Assembly: GCA_964650385.1 (NCBI GenBank)
Contig: CAZYTP010000003.1
Location: 11,804 to 75,803, forward strand
Direction: 5' to 3'
From: JAUSPI01 sp964650385
Lineage (GTDB): Bacteria > Desulfobacterota > Syntrophia > Syntrophales > JADFWA01
Length of the DNA: 64,000 nt
Below are positions 54,053 to 62,267 of the stretch, piece by piece. Positions within the stretch are counted from its first letter, which is position 1; every line of letters starts with the position of its first letter. The notes beneath the pieces are model-generated. The model saw only the letters and a program-made list of their open reading frames with translations, was not told the origin of the DNA and made no database searches. The position numbers and the translations under genes are program-made.

Positions 54053-54478
54053 CTATTCTGCAATTTCAATTCCCATCGATCTTGCCGTTCCCTTTACAAT
54101 GTTTTCAGCCCCTGGCATATCGAGGGCATTCAGGTCATCATATTTTAACTCGGCAATCTCTTTCACCTGTTTGGCTGTTACCGTTCCTACCTTTTCTCTT
54201 TTTGGATCTCCTGACCCCTTCGCTATTTTGGCTGCCTGTTTGAGAAGAACAGACGTCGGCGGCGTTTTGGTAACGAAGGTAAATGATCTATCAGCATATA
54301 CAGTTATTAGTACGGGTATAATCATTCCTTCCTGGTTCTGCGTCATGGCATTATATGCCTTGCAGAACTCCATAATATTTACTCCATGTTGACCCAGGGC
54401 TGGCCCTATAGGTGGTGATGGAGAAGCTTTCCCCGCCTGAATTTGAAGTTTTATGCTTGCTATAATCTTTTTTGCCAT
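54053..54478 (-). CDS. rplK: 50S ribosomal protein L11
   Basis: A 141-residue protein, the usual family length: AKKIIASIKLQIQAGKASPS, then PPIGPALGQHGVNIMEFCKA and the C-terminal AENIVKGTARSMGI. Binds the GTPase-associated rRNA. The ATG at 54478 is supported by the 141-residue length and the GGGTGAT site upstream. Follows nusG. Confidence 0.97.
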   Translation of the reverse strand: MAKKIIASIKLQIQAGKASPSPPIGPALGQHGVNIMEFCKAYNAMTQNQEGMIIPVLITVYADRSFTFVTKTPPTSVLLKQAAKIAKGSGDPKREKVGTVTAKQVKEIAELKYDDLNALDMPGAENIVKGTARSMGIEIAE

Positions 54479-54511
54479 TCTGATCACCCTATCTCCAAGT
54501 TTTCATTAATA

Positions 54512-55042
54512 TCAATTCTGGACAACCTGTATGAAATCTAATTCCACAGGCGTTGACCTGCCAAAAATACTAACGATAACTCTTAATTTACCCTTCTCTG
54601 GTTTAACCTCGTCAACCATCCCGTCAAAGTTTGTAAATGGACCGTCTATAATTCTGACATGATCTCCAACTTCAAACTCATATTTGGGTTTCGGTTTCAA
54701 GGTTCCTTCATCTATCCTGGTTTTCAGTAATTCAACATCTTCATCCGGTATCGGAGTCGGCTTATCTTTACTTCCGACAAATCCTGTAACTTTGGGCGTA
54801 TTATTCACTACATGCCAGGCTTCATCGTTCATTTCCATTCTCACAAGTATATAACAAGGAAAAAATTTCCTTTTGGAGGTTTTTTTATCCCCGCCAACCA
54901 GTTCGACGACATCCTCTTCCGGCACAAGAATATCAGAGAAATACTCCTGCATACCAGCAGATTCTATTCTCTCCTGCATGGAAAGCTTCACCTTGTTTTC
55001 AAACCCCGAATATGTGTGAATGACATACCATTTAAAGGCCAT
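54512..55042 (-). CDS. nusG: Transcription termination/antitermination factor NusG
   Basis: A 176-residue protein with the NGN domain (KWYVIHTYSGFENKVKLSMQ, later PCYILVRMEM) and a C-terminal KOW domain (FEVGDHVRIIDGPFTNFDGM). Couples RNA polymerase with Rho or the ribosome. Four bases after secE. Confidence 0.97.
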   Translation of the reverse strand: MAFKWYVIHTYSGFENKVKLSMQERIESAGMQEYFSDILVPEEDVVELVGGDKKTSKRKFFPCYILVRMEMNDEAWHVVNNTPKVTGFVGSKDKPTPIPDEDVELLKTRIDEGTLKPKPKYEFEVGDHVRIIDGPFTNFDGMVDEVKPEKGKLRVIVSIFGRSTPVELDFIQVVQN

Positions 55043-55046
55043 ATAT

Positions 55047-55238
55047 TTAACCCATGAATAATCTCAATATTTTAGTAAGTCCAAAATCCACGATGCCGAG
55101 AAACATAGACACAAGGAAAGTGAAAATAACAACGATAGACGTGGAGGTAAAAGCCTGCTTTGGTGTCGGCCATACAACCTTTTTAAGCTCAATCTTTGCC
55201 TCTTTCAAAAACTGCCTTATTTTTTGTATTCTATTCAT
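55047..55238 (-). CDS. secE: Protein translocase subunit SecE
   Basis: A 63-residue short SecE with a cytoplasmic helix (IRQFLKEAKIELKKVVWPTP) and one membrane segment (STSIVVIFTFLVSMFLGIVD). The single-helix form is normal outside enterobacteria. Clamps SecY. Between tRNA-Trp and nusG. Confidence 0.95.
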   Translation of the reverse strand: MNRIQKIRQFLKEAKIELKKVVWPTPKQAFTSTSIVVIFTFLVSMFLGIVDFGLTKILRLFMG

Positions 55239-55276
55239 TGATGCTTATTCTGAATTTATTTCCGTAACGATAAAAA

Positions 55277-55354
55277 TGGCAGGCCAGGAGGGAGTCGAAC
55301 CCCCAGCATCCGGATTTGGAGTCCGGCGCTCTATCCAATTAGAGCTACTGGCCC
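55277..55354 (-). tRNA. tRNA-Trp (CCA)
   Basis: Minus-strand cloverleaf: acceptor GGGCCAG with CTGGCCT (one G-U end pair), anticodon loop CTCCAAA (anticodon CCA), T arm with GGTTCGACTC, and encoded 3' CCA. 78 bases including CCA. Located between rpmG and secE, as in many bacteria. Confidence 0.96.
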
Positions 55355-55482
55355 GTACCCGCATATGGGACTTACCTTAAAACGATATGTTCTCCAAGCC
55401 TTAAAATCACGAAACAACATTTTAGGCAAAGCGAAAGGAGTTTTACACAACGGTTTCTCTGCCAAGATACGCCCCATGTTAA

Positions 55483-55632
55483 CTACTTCGTTTCCCTGTG
55501 AACAGTATGGACCCGACAGAACTTACAATATTTTTTCAACTCAAGACGATCCTGCATCGTTCTCTTGTTCTTCGTTGTTGTATAATTTCTTTGCTTACAT
55601 TCCGTACAAGCCAAGGTAATTATGTTTCTCAT
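55483..55632 (-). CDS. rpmG: 50S ribosomal protein L33, zinc-binding type
   Basis: A 49-residue protein read directly from the sequence: MRNIITLACTECKQRNYTTT, then KNKRTMQDRLELKKYCKFCR and VHTVHRETK. C9, C12, C36 and C39 form the zinc site. Start ATG at 55632, stop TAG at 55483. It follows tRNA-Thr by 22 bases; the usual tuf between them is absent. Confidence 0.96.
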   Translation of the reverse strand: MRNIITLACTECKQRNYTTTKNKRTMQDRLELKKYCKFCRVHTVHRETK

Positions 55633-55654
55633 TACAAACCAACTCTCTTTAAAA

Positions 55655-55730
55655 TGGAGCCCACGACCAGGATTGAACTGGTGACCTCATCCTTACCAAG
55701 GATGTGCTCTACCGACTGAGCTACGTGGGC
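55655..55730 (-). tRNA. tRNA-Thr (GGT)
   Basis: Minus-strand cloverleaf: acceptor GCCCACG with CGTGGGC, D arm GCTCAGTCGGTAGAGC, anticodon loop TTGGTAA (GGT), T arm GGTTCAATCC-like (CCAGTTCAATCCTGG), encoded CCA. 76 bases. Confidence 0.96.
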
Positions 55731-55876
55731 AAATTAATAAATTTAAAAAGCAATCTCTGCAGTAGCTCTAACAGATCAGTATCGGCTCTCAGACAATTTC
55801 TCCAACTTTCAGAATACCTGCTCATCCCTCACAAATCATTCCCCTACAAACCAGACAATCATTTTTACAAATAAAA

Positions 55877-55952
55877 TGGAGCGGGAAACGGGATTCGAAC
55901 CCGCGACCCTCAGCTTGGAAGGCTGATGCTCTAGCCACTGAGCTACTCCCGC
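55877..55952 (-). tRNA. tRNA-Gly (TCC)
   Basis: Minus-strand cloverleaf: acceptor GCGGGAG pairing with TTCCCGC (one G-T), D arm GCTCAGTGGCTAGAGC, anticodon loop CTTCCAA (TCC), T arm CGGGTTCGAATCCCG, encoded CCA. 76 bases. Confidence 0.96.
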
Positions 55953-55960
55953 TTTATGTA

Positions 55961-56045
55961 TGGTGGAGGGGGGAGGATTCGAACCTCCGTAGGCTCCGCC
56001 GGCAGATTTACAGTCTGCTCCCTTTAGCCACTCGGGAACCCCTCC
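55961..56045 (-). tRNA. tRNA-Tyr (GTA)
   Basis: Minus-strand cloverleaf with long variable arm: acceptor GGAGGGG with CCCCTCC, anticodon loop CTGTAAA (GTA), variable stem after the anticodon arm, T arm GGAGGTTCGAATCCTCC, encoded CCA. 85 bases. Its 5' end is one base from the 3' CCA of the upstream tRNA-Thr. Confidence 0.96.
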
Positions 56046-56046
56046 C

Positions 56047-56122
56047 TGGAGCTGGCGATGGGACTCGAACCCGCGACCTGCTGATTACAAATCAGCTGCT
56101 CTACCAGCTGAGCTACGCCAGC
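56047..56122 (-). tRNA. tRNA-Thr (TGT)
   Basis: Minus-strand cloverleaf: acceptor GCTGGCG with CGCCAGC, D arm GCTCAGCTGGTAGAGC, anticodon loop TTTGTAA (TGT), T arm CGGGTTCGAGTCCC-like, encoded CCA. 76 bases. First tRNA of the cluster. Confidence 0.96.
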
Positions 56123-56160
56123 GATCTCCCAAACGACAGACCTACGCACAAGAATTTTGC

Positions 56161-56190
56161 ATAATAATATTACAAGATACAATTTGTCAA
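56161..56190 (-). promoter_or_regulatory. Strong sigma-70-type promoter for tRNA-rpmG-secE-rpo transcript
   Basis: On the minus strand a consensus TTGACA (56185-56190) is followed after 18 bases by TATTAT (56161-56166; five of six matches). It lies about 40 bases upstream of tRNA-Thr(TGT) and would drive the tRNA cluster and the genes after it. Confidence 0.7.
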
Positions 56191-56771
56191 GATTTTTTTG
56201 GCTCTCTAATTAATTTAAAAGAAATGTTATCATAAGCAAGATTTAAAAAGGATCGCTGACTCATAATATATATCACTGTAGAAAAGTGACAACGAATCCA
56301 CGATCAAAAAGAAAACATACTGCAGGGATTTCTTTACGCTATAAAAACGGGTTTCCCCTTAAATATTACTTATGTGTTCAAACACCATGCATATTTCTAT
56401 TCGTTCTTGTGGAAATACAGTACAACTTAATACAACTTTCCTATAATTAGTCGTTTGTCAAGCATAATTTTAGGTTCCTTGCCGATTTTATCGTCACCTT
56501 CTTCGATATTTTCTTCCTGACATTCATATAATTTCGTAATACATTCCGAATTAGCTGAACTAAATAGGATGATTATACGAAATTGAAATACCCCGCCGCC
56601 ATAACGGCAGGGTATTTTCAAAAAAAGCCTTCTTTGTCTTCATGGATTGTCCTCCCGCAAAAATGAATTTTTTCACAAGATTCGATTTTTTGCTTAGAAA
56701 ATACAGAAAAATGGGAAGTGCGCCTCGTTGGGATTCAGCTACATGTTGACCATTACAGTTGCACTTCGCAA
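56191..56771. other. Gene-free spacer upstream of the tRNA cluster
   Basis: About 580 bases without a supported gene. It holds one strong hairpin (56586-56617, separate entry). A 64-codon minus frame at 56427-56621 has no family similarity that I recognise, ends inside AT-rich DNA and includes the hairpin, so it is not called. Confidence 0.55.
56586..56617. terminator. Hairpin, possible terminator
   Basis: AAATACCC-CGCCG pairs with CGGCA-GGGTATTT: 12 of 13 positions pair around a six-base loop (CCATAA). Short A/T-rich flanks are on both sides. It sits downstream of the radical SAM gene on the minus strand (about 155 bases past its stop) and may end that transcript, but the T-run is weak. Confidence 0.5.
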
Positions 56772-59306
56772 TTAACCGGCTGCCCGTAAATGCCGTTTTT
56801 CGGAAATATCCTGTGAACTGTCATGAAAGATGGTGTCAGTCTTTATTATTCGTGCCATCTTTGCTGAATCGCTGTCCATGCCAAGAACCTCTACGATTAT
56901 TTCAGATGGTTTAACTCCCCCGTCCTTTCCGAACAGCAGCGACATTTTGATCCTGCTGTCTTCCCTGTCGAAAAAAAGAGCGTTGACTATGGGACGTATG
57001 TTTCTTCTGGTCTGCTTTCTTTTCTTTTCCCGTAACATAATTAACTCATCAGACTTAAGGAAGGTTTCTATCTTTTCATCTAACAACTTCTCCTTTTCCA
57101 AAGGGATTTTCTCGGGAAGAACAACCTCATATTTGAACCCCTTTATAACCTTGGACAAGGAATCGGTATCCGGCGGTATTCCCCTGACATTCAGAATTCT
57201 TAACCCGGAAGGGAGAAAGGAATTTATTTTTTGAATGACTTCTTTAATGCTTTCACCAGGACTCTCGACCTGAATGTCAACATACTCGCCCAGACTTTCC
57301 ATTCCTACCGATGTGGCATACGGAAAGGATATCTTTGGATGAGGATGAAAACCTTTCGAATACATGAAGGAAAGTCCGCTTCTCTTTATCCCCCTGATAA
57401 GGGCAGAGGAAATCTCAAGATGGGACAGAAGGCGGGAGACCCCCTCCTTAGCAAATTTGATCCTGAATTTCTCTATCTGTCTGGGAGATTCCTCTTTTGC
57501 CGGCTCCACTTCCTTCTTTCCGACAGTGCCGGCACCGTCCTTCGCTATAATGTTTCTTATTGTATCATGGTCACAGATACCGCACTGATGGCATACCCCG
57601 AAGCGGCAGTCTGCCGTCAATTCTTCCCCCAGTGATTTCCGGAGTTCTTCCGTCAAAAAATTCTTGCTTATACCACAGTCTATTCGATCCCAGGAAAGTT
57701 TCTCTGTAATGTGCCGTTCCCGCAGGTAATCCTCGACTCTGATGTCTGTCTCCCTTATCGCCTCTTCCCACAGATCAAACTTAAACTGGTCGCTCCAGCC
57801 GTCGAAGCGGCATCCAAGGCGGAAGGCACGTTCCAACAAGGCCCCCAGCTTTTCGTCTCCCCTCGAAAAGACCCCCTCAAGGAGGCTCATCCGTCCGTCA
57901 TGCCATTTTATCTTTAGATTTCTGTTCCGAATATTCTTCTTAAGGAACTCCTGCCTTTCCAGTATCTCCTCCAGACTTATCTGCCTGCACCACTGAAACG
58001 GTGTGTGTGGTTTTGGTACAAAAGTGGAAAGGCTCACAGTAACCTGTCGCCTGTTTTCTCCTTCCCGAAGTACCCGGTATGCGAGGTCGGTTATACCCTC
58101 TAAGTCTTCCTTCCTTTCACCGGGAAGCCCCAGCATAAAATACAACTTTATTGATCTCCAGCCCGCACCAAAGACATTTCTCGTGGTGGAAAGAAGGTCC
58201 TCTTCAGTATTGCCCTTGTTTATCACATTTCGCAGTCTCTGCGTCCCTGCCTCCGGCGCCAGGGTAAAGCTCGTCTTCCTGACCCGCTTTATCTCATCGA
58301 TCAATTCCCGGGTAAGGGTCTCCACCCTCATCGACGGAAGAGCTAATGCCACTCTTTTATCATAATAACGGTTCATCAATTTGGAAACGAGATATTCGAT
58401 CATAGAATAATCGCCGGAGCTCAGCGACAGGAGTGATAATTCGTTGTGCCCTGTTGAACAAAGCATCTCATCTGCCATCTTTCCCAGAACTTCCGGTGTC
58501 CTCTCCCTGACAGGCCGCCAGACCATCCCAGCCTGACAGAATCGACAGCCACGGGTACAACCCCTCGCTATCTCCAGGGTAACACGGTCGTGAATCGTAT
58601 TCATCAAAGGAACCACCGGTCTCAAGGGCACTAACCATTGGTTAATATCGGATACAATCCTCTTTTTTACTCTTTCCCCACTAGTATGTATGGCGGGGAT
58701 GTAAACCCCTTCAATTTCGGCGAGCGACTCGAGAAGCTGCCCCCTGGTGTACCCCCTTTTCTTTCCTTCCATCACGGCACGGGAGATTTCCATGACCACC
58801 TCTTCACCCTCCCCGATGACAAAGGCATCAAAAAAGGCAGTGACCGGCGCGGGATTAAAGGTACATGGTCCTCCCGCAATGACCAGAGGGACTTCCTCTT
58901 TCCTGTCCCTGGCATATATCGGGATACCCCCAAGCTCCAGCATGTTCAGAACGTTTGTGTAGGACAGTTCATACTGAAGAGAAAATCCTACGATATCGAA
59001 ATTCTTCAAGGGAGCACGTGATTCAAGAGAGGAGAGCATGATATTGTTTTTCCTCATCTGGAATTCCATGTCCGGCCAGGGGGCGTAAAATCTCTCTGCA
59101 GAAATCTCCGGGACGCTGTTCAGTATAGAATAGAGTATCTGCAAACCGAGGTGAGACATTCCCACTTCATAGGTATCCGGAAATGCGAGCGCAAAACTCA
59201 GTCTGCACTCCGATTTATTTTTCTTCGCAGAATTTACTTCTCCCCCGATATACCTGCTCGGTTTTTCAACCAGGGTAAAGATATCTTCATACAGTTTAGA
59301 ACTCAT
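56772..59306 (-). CDS. Fused radical SAM protein with B12-binding-like domain and TIGR03936/DUF2344 domain
   Basis: An 844-residue protein. The N-terminal part (about 30-190) resembles a B12-binding or Rossmann-like segment. The radical SAM cluster is C250, C254 and C257 in ARGCTRGCRFCQAG. The end (about 610-800, starting FRIKFAKEGVSRLLSHLEIS) is the TIGR03936 domain, encoded separately in some bacteria. This matches the fused TIGR03960 architecture, of unknown substrate, often near RNase G and ribosomal genes. The ATG overlaps the mdh stop (ATGA). Confidence 0.88.
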   Translation of the reverse strand: MSSKLYEDIFTLVEKPSRYIGGEVNSAKKNKSECRLSFALAFPDTYEVGMSHLGLQILYSILNSVPEISAERFYAPWPDMEFQMRKNNIMLSSLESRAPLKNFDIVGFSLQYELSYTNVLNMLELGGIPIYARDRKEEVPLVIAGGPCTFNPAPVTAFFDAFVIGEGEEVVMEISRAVMEGKKRGYTRGQLLESLAEIEGVYIPAIHTSGERVKKRIVSDINQWLVPLRPVVPLMNTIHDRVTLEIARGCTRGCRFCQAGMVWRPVRERTPEVLGKMADEMLCSTGHNELSLLSLSSGDYSMIEYLVSKLMNRYYDKRVALALPSMRVETLTRELIDEIKRVRKTSFTLAPEAGTQRLRNVINKGNTEEDLLSTTRNVFGAGWRSIKLYFMLGLPGERKEDLEGITDLAYRVLREGENRRQVTVSLSTFVPKPHTPFQWCRQISLEEILERQEFLKKNIRNRNLKIKWHDGRMSLLEGVFSRGDEKLGALLERAFRLGCRFDGWSDQFKFDLWEEAIRETDIRVEDYLRERHITEKLSWDRIDCGISKNFLTEELRKSLGEELTADCRFGVCHQCGICDHDTIRNIIAKDGAGTVGKKEVEPAKEESPRQIEKFRIKFAKEGVSRLLSHLEISSALIRGIKRSGLSFMYSKGFHPHPKISFPYATSVGMESLGEYVDIQVESPGESIKEVIQKINSFLPSGLRILNVRGIPPDTDSLSKVIKGFKYEVVLPEKIPLEKEKLLDEKIETFLKSDELIMLREKKRKQTRRNIRPIVNALFFDREDSRIKMSLLFGKDGGVKPSEIIVEVLGMDSDSAKMARIIKTDTIFHDSSQDISEKRHLRAAG

Positions 59307-60232
59307 AGAATATTCAAGCTTTCAAATGTTTTCTTTACAACATCCGCTGATAGGCTGAAGGCGGCCAGTTCATCGTCAGGAAGGTCTATTTTATGTATTT
59401 TCTCGACACCTGCTGCACCTAACGTTATCGGGGCACCGATATAAATACCCTCTATACCGTACTCGCCTTCGAGATAGACCGAGGCAGGAAGCATTCTCTT
59501 GCTGTCCATAAGTATCGCTTCCACCATAACCATAACGGAAGACGAAGGGGCATGCCAGGCACTGCCCGTTTTAAGAAGCTTGACGATCTCGGCCCCGCCG
59601 TTTTTTGTTCTTTCAATAATTGCCTGAAGCCTTTCGGGCTTTATAAGCTGGCTGATTGGAATGCCGTTTAGTGTGGTATATCTTTCAACAGGCACCATTG
59701 CATCCCCATGACCTCCCAGCACGAGAGCCTGAATATCTCTTATTGATACATTCAGCTCCTCGGCCAGAAACAACTTATACCTCGCCGTATCGAGAATTCC
59801 CCCCATACCAACGACCCTCCGTGCAGGAAATCCTGAAACCTTCCAAGCAAGCTGGGTCATGACATCAAGCGGGTTTGTAACCACAACAATAATGCATTCG
59901 GGAGCATGTTCTTTTATCTTCTCCGTGACCGATTTTATGATATTCCCGTTTTTTTCGGCCAGTTCCTCGCGGGTCATTCCGGGTGTTCGGGCAAGCCCTG
60001 CTGTAACCACAATAATCCGAGAATTTCTGATCTCAGAAAAGTCATTTGTGCCTGTTACTTTAACATCAATCCCTTCAAGAGATGCTGATTGTGAGATATC
60101 AAGCGCCTTGCCTTGGGGAAGCCCTTCTATAATATCAACGATAACAACATCTGCCAGATTGTTCTCTGCTATTCTCTGGGCGACCATGGTACCGACAAAA
60201 CCAGATCCGATAATGGAAACCTTTTTTCTCAT
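59303..60232 (-). CDS. mdh: Malate dehydrogenase
   Basis: A 309-residue NAD-dependent enzyme of the LDH-like MDH type. The dinucleotide motif GSGFVG is at 9-14, and substrate arginines R82 and R88 lie in AGLARTPGMTREEL; R82 indicates malate rather than lactate. The catalytic histidine is H175 in GGHGD. It interconverts malate and oxaloacetate. It overlaps the next gene by four bases, an unusual partner for a TCA-cycle enzyme. Confidence 0.96.
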   Translation of the reverse strand: MRKKVSIIGSGFVGTMVAQRIAENNLADVVIVDIIEGLPQGKALDISQSASLEGIDVKVTGTNDFSEIRNSRIIVVTAGLARTPGMTREELAEKNGNIIKSVTEKIKEHAPECIIVVVTNPLDVMTQLAWKVSGFPARRVVGMGGILDTARYKLFLAEELNVSIRDIQALVLGGHGDAMVPVERYTTLNGIPISQLIKPERLQAIIERTKNGGAEIVKLLKTGSAWHAPSSSVMVMVEAILMDSKRMLPASVYLEGEYGIEGIYIGAPITLGAAGVEKIHKIDLPDDELAAFSLSADVVKKTFESLNIL

Positions 60233-60542
60233 ACGACTCTTCTCCTTTTACACAATTTAACCAAAGAGAAGTTTCATATCACAAAAGAAATATGGGGGGA
60301 AGAAATGTTTTAAGAACCAGTAAACGGAAAGCGGCCAGCTTAAATACCTGGCACTACCCGAATTGATACGTGTCTATCAAAACCATTGACAGGGTTGGGA
60401 AAAGAAGGTAATTTATCCGCAACAGTCGTTAGTGTAAGAGCTTTGAAAATATGGTTTTTTGATGCTCAGAATGTGTTTTGCGTTCAGAGGTTTTGGCTTC
60501 AAAGAAACAGCTGAAAATCAAAGATAAAAACAGAGGTGTCTT
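60233..60542. other. Divergent spacer between mdh and pgpA
   Basis: About 310 bases that should hold the promoters for both directions. No good consensus promoter, hairpin or repeat was found. An AGAGGT site at its right edge belongs to pgpA. Confidence 0.5.
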
Positions 60543-61001
60543 CTGGGGAAAAGAACTATAAAAATTGTCGCAACAGGTTTTGGCAGCGGTTTTACCCCTT
60601 TTGCCCCGGGAACTGCGGGAACAGTTATAGGGATACCGGTATATCTTGTATTCTCACATTTTTCCTGGCCCCTTTACCTGATATCGGTAGTGGCATTTTC
60701 ATTTTTGGCGGTGTATGTATCCCGGGAAGCAGAAAAGATATTCAATAAAAAGGATGCACAATGTATCGTAATTGATGAGATTGTCGGCTTCCAATTCACC
60801 ATGTTCCTGATCACGCCCACTGTATTACACATATTCATAGGCTTCCTCCTCTTCAGGTTTTTTGATATTATCAAACTCTTCCCTGCCGGTCTTTGCGAAA
60901 GGAAGGTTTCCGGAGGGTATGGGGTCGTCGGGGACGATGTTATAGCAGGCATTTATGCAAACATATCCTTACTGTTATTAATTAAACATCTGGGAGTGTA
61001 A
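60543..61001 (+). CDS. pgpA: Phosphatidylglycerophosphatase A, probable CTG start
   Basis: About 152 residues. The conserved N terminus KIVATGFGSGFTPFAPGTAG and later VIDEIVGFQFTMFL and FRFFDIIKLFPAG identify PgpA, a membrane phosphatase making phosphatidylglycerol. No ATG, GTG or TTG precedes the conserved start in this frame after the upstream stop. The CTG at 60543 lies five bases after AGAGGT and is the best start; ATA (60558) or ATT (60564) are other options. The ordinary GTG at 60690 would remove the catalytic N terminus. Confidence 0.85.
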   Translation: MGKRTIKIVATGFGSGFTPFAPGTAGTVIGIPVYLVFSHFSWPLYLISVVAFSFLAVYVSREAEKIFNKKDAQCIVIDEIVGFQFTMFLITPTVLHIFIGFLLFRFFDIIKLFPAGLCERKVSGGYGVVGDDVIAGIYANISLLLLIKHLGV

Positions 61002-61010
61002 ACACCTCGA

Positions 61011-62267
61011 ATGAGAATCGGAATATTGGCAATAGGAAATGAATTGACCGGCGGTTCGACACAGGACACAAATTCCTCTTTCATATCGCGTGAGCTGAAT
61101 GCCGAAGGCTGGAGCGTATCTACAATAATGGTTTCCGGTGATGATGAGGATATAATCGGGAAAGGACTTGACTACCTGATGGCTCTCTCCGATGCCGTTA
61201 TCGTCACGGGCGGACTCGGCCCGACCTCCGACGATATCACCACCGCATCAATCGCAAAGGCATTTGGTCTTAATTTATATACCGATGAAACCGTTCTGAA
61301 TCAAATGAAGGACAGGTTTAAAAAATACCGTACCAAATGGATCTCTAACAATACCAAACAGGCCATGTTTCCCGAAGGAGCCGAGATAATACCAAATCCG
61401 GCCGGAACGGCCTGTGGATTCTCCCTGAAAAAGAATGGAAAAATTGTAACCGTTATCCCCGGTGTTCCATCAGAAGCTAAAAAGATGTTCTCCACAGGAG
61501 TCATACCACTCCTCAAAAGAAATTCCGGAGAGGCCAAACAATATATGGTAAGCAAAACCATTAAGCTGTTTGGCGTCACAGAAGCGGGAATTGATCAAAT
61601 GCTATCCGATGTTGATCTAAAAATCACCGGGGTAAGCATAGGATTTTATCCCAACTTCCCGGAAAACCATATTGTAATCACATCAAAAAATCTCACGGAA
61701 TCCGCCGCAGAAGAAACCCTTAAGATCGCAGAGAGGCGGATCGAGGGGAAATTACAGAAATATATCTTCGGGTATGATAATGACACACTGGAGGGAATTG
61801 TTGCATCTCTTTTAACAAACAGGGCATTGACACTATCGGTAGCCGAGTCATGTACCGGGGGACTGATTACAGATCGCCTGACAAACATACCGGGAAGTTC
61901 AGTATTTTTTGACAGAGGGGTTGTTGTTTACAGTAATGACTCCAAGACAGATCTCCTCGGTGTTCCATCCGAAATTTTAAACAATTTTGGAGCCGTAAGT
62001 GAAGAGACGGCTGTTCTCATGGCTGAAGGTGTCAGGAAGCTTGGCAGAACCGATCTTGGTTTGGCTACAACCGGTATAGCAGGCCCGACAGGAGGGACAA
62101 CACAAAAACCTGTTGGCACTGTTTTTATCGCTCTGACCGATGGAGAAAATACGATATGCCGCAATTTTCTGTTCGGTGGAAAACGTAAAAGGATAAAAAA
62201 AATATCATCGCAGTGGGCTTTGGAGATGCTCCGGAGATTCCTGATCGGGAATAGTTTGAATGACTGA
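61011..62267 (+). CDS. cinA: CinA, nicotinamide-nucleotide amidase / MoaB-like fusion
   Basis: A 418-residue two-domain protein. Residues 1-165 are the MoCF-binding-type domain (AIGNELTGGSTQDTNSSFIS, then VTGGLGPTSDDITT), linked in the family to ADP-ribose pyrophosphatase activity. Residues about 255-418 are the amidase domain (SVAESCTGGLITDRLTNIPG, later TTGIAGPTGGTTQKPVGTVF), which removes nicotinamide from NMN. Located between pgpA and thpR, upstream of recA, as in many bacteria. Confidence 0.95.
   Translation: MRIGILAIGNELTGGSTQDTNSSFISRELNAEGWSVSTIMVSGDDEDIIGKGLDYLMALSDAVIVTGGLGPTSDDITTASIAKAFGLNLYTDETVLNQMKDRFKKYRTKWISNNTKQAMFPEGAEIIPNPAGTACGFSLKKNGKIVTVIPGVPSEAKKMFSTGVIPLLKRNSGEAKQYMVSKTIKLFGVTEAGIDQMLSDVDLKITGVSIGFYPNFPENHIVITSKNLTESAAEETLKIAERRIEGKLQKYIFGYDNDTLEGIVASLLTNRALTLSVAESCTGGLITDRLTNIPGSSVFFDRGVVVYSNDSKTDLLGVPSEILNNFGAVSEETAVLMAEGVRKLGRTDLGLATTGIAGPTGGTTQKPVGTVFIALTDGENTICRNFLFGGKRKRIKKISSQWALEMLRRFLIGNSLND

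Noticed and set aside
56427..56621. 64-codon minus-strand frame before the tRNA cluster
   Set aside because: No recognisable family, no good ribosome site, and it runs through the hairpin at 56586-56617. Treated as chance.
60536..60748. 70-codon plus frame beginning GTG over the start of pgpA
   Set aside because: It is in a different frame from the conserved PgpA N terminus and its translation resembles nothing known.
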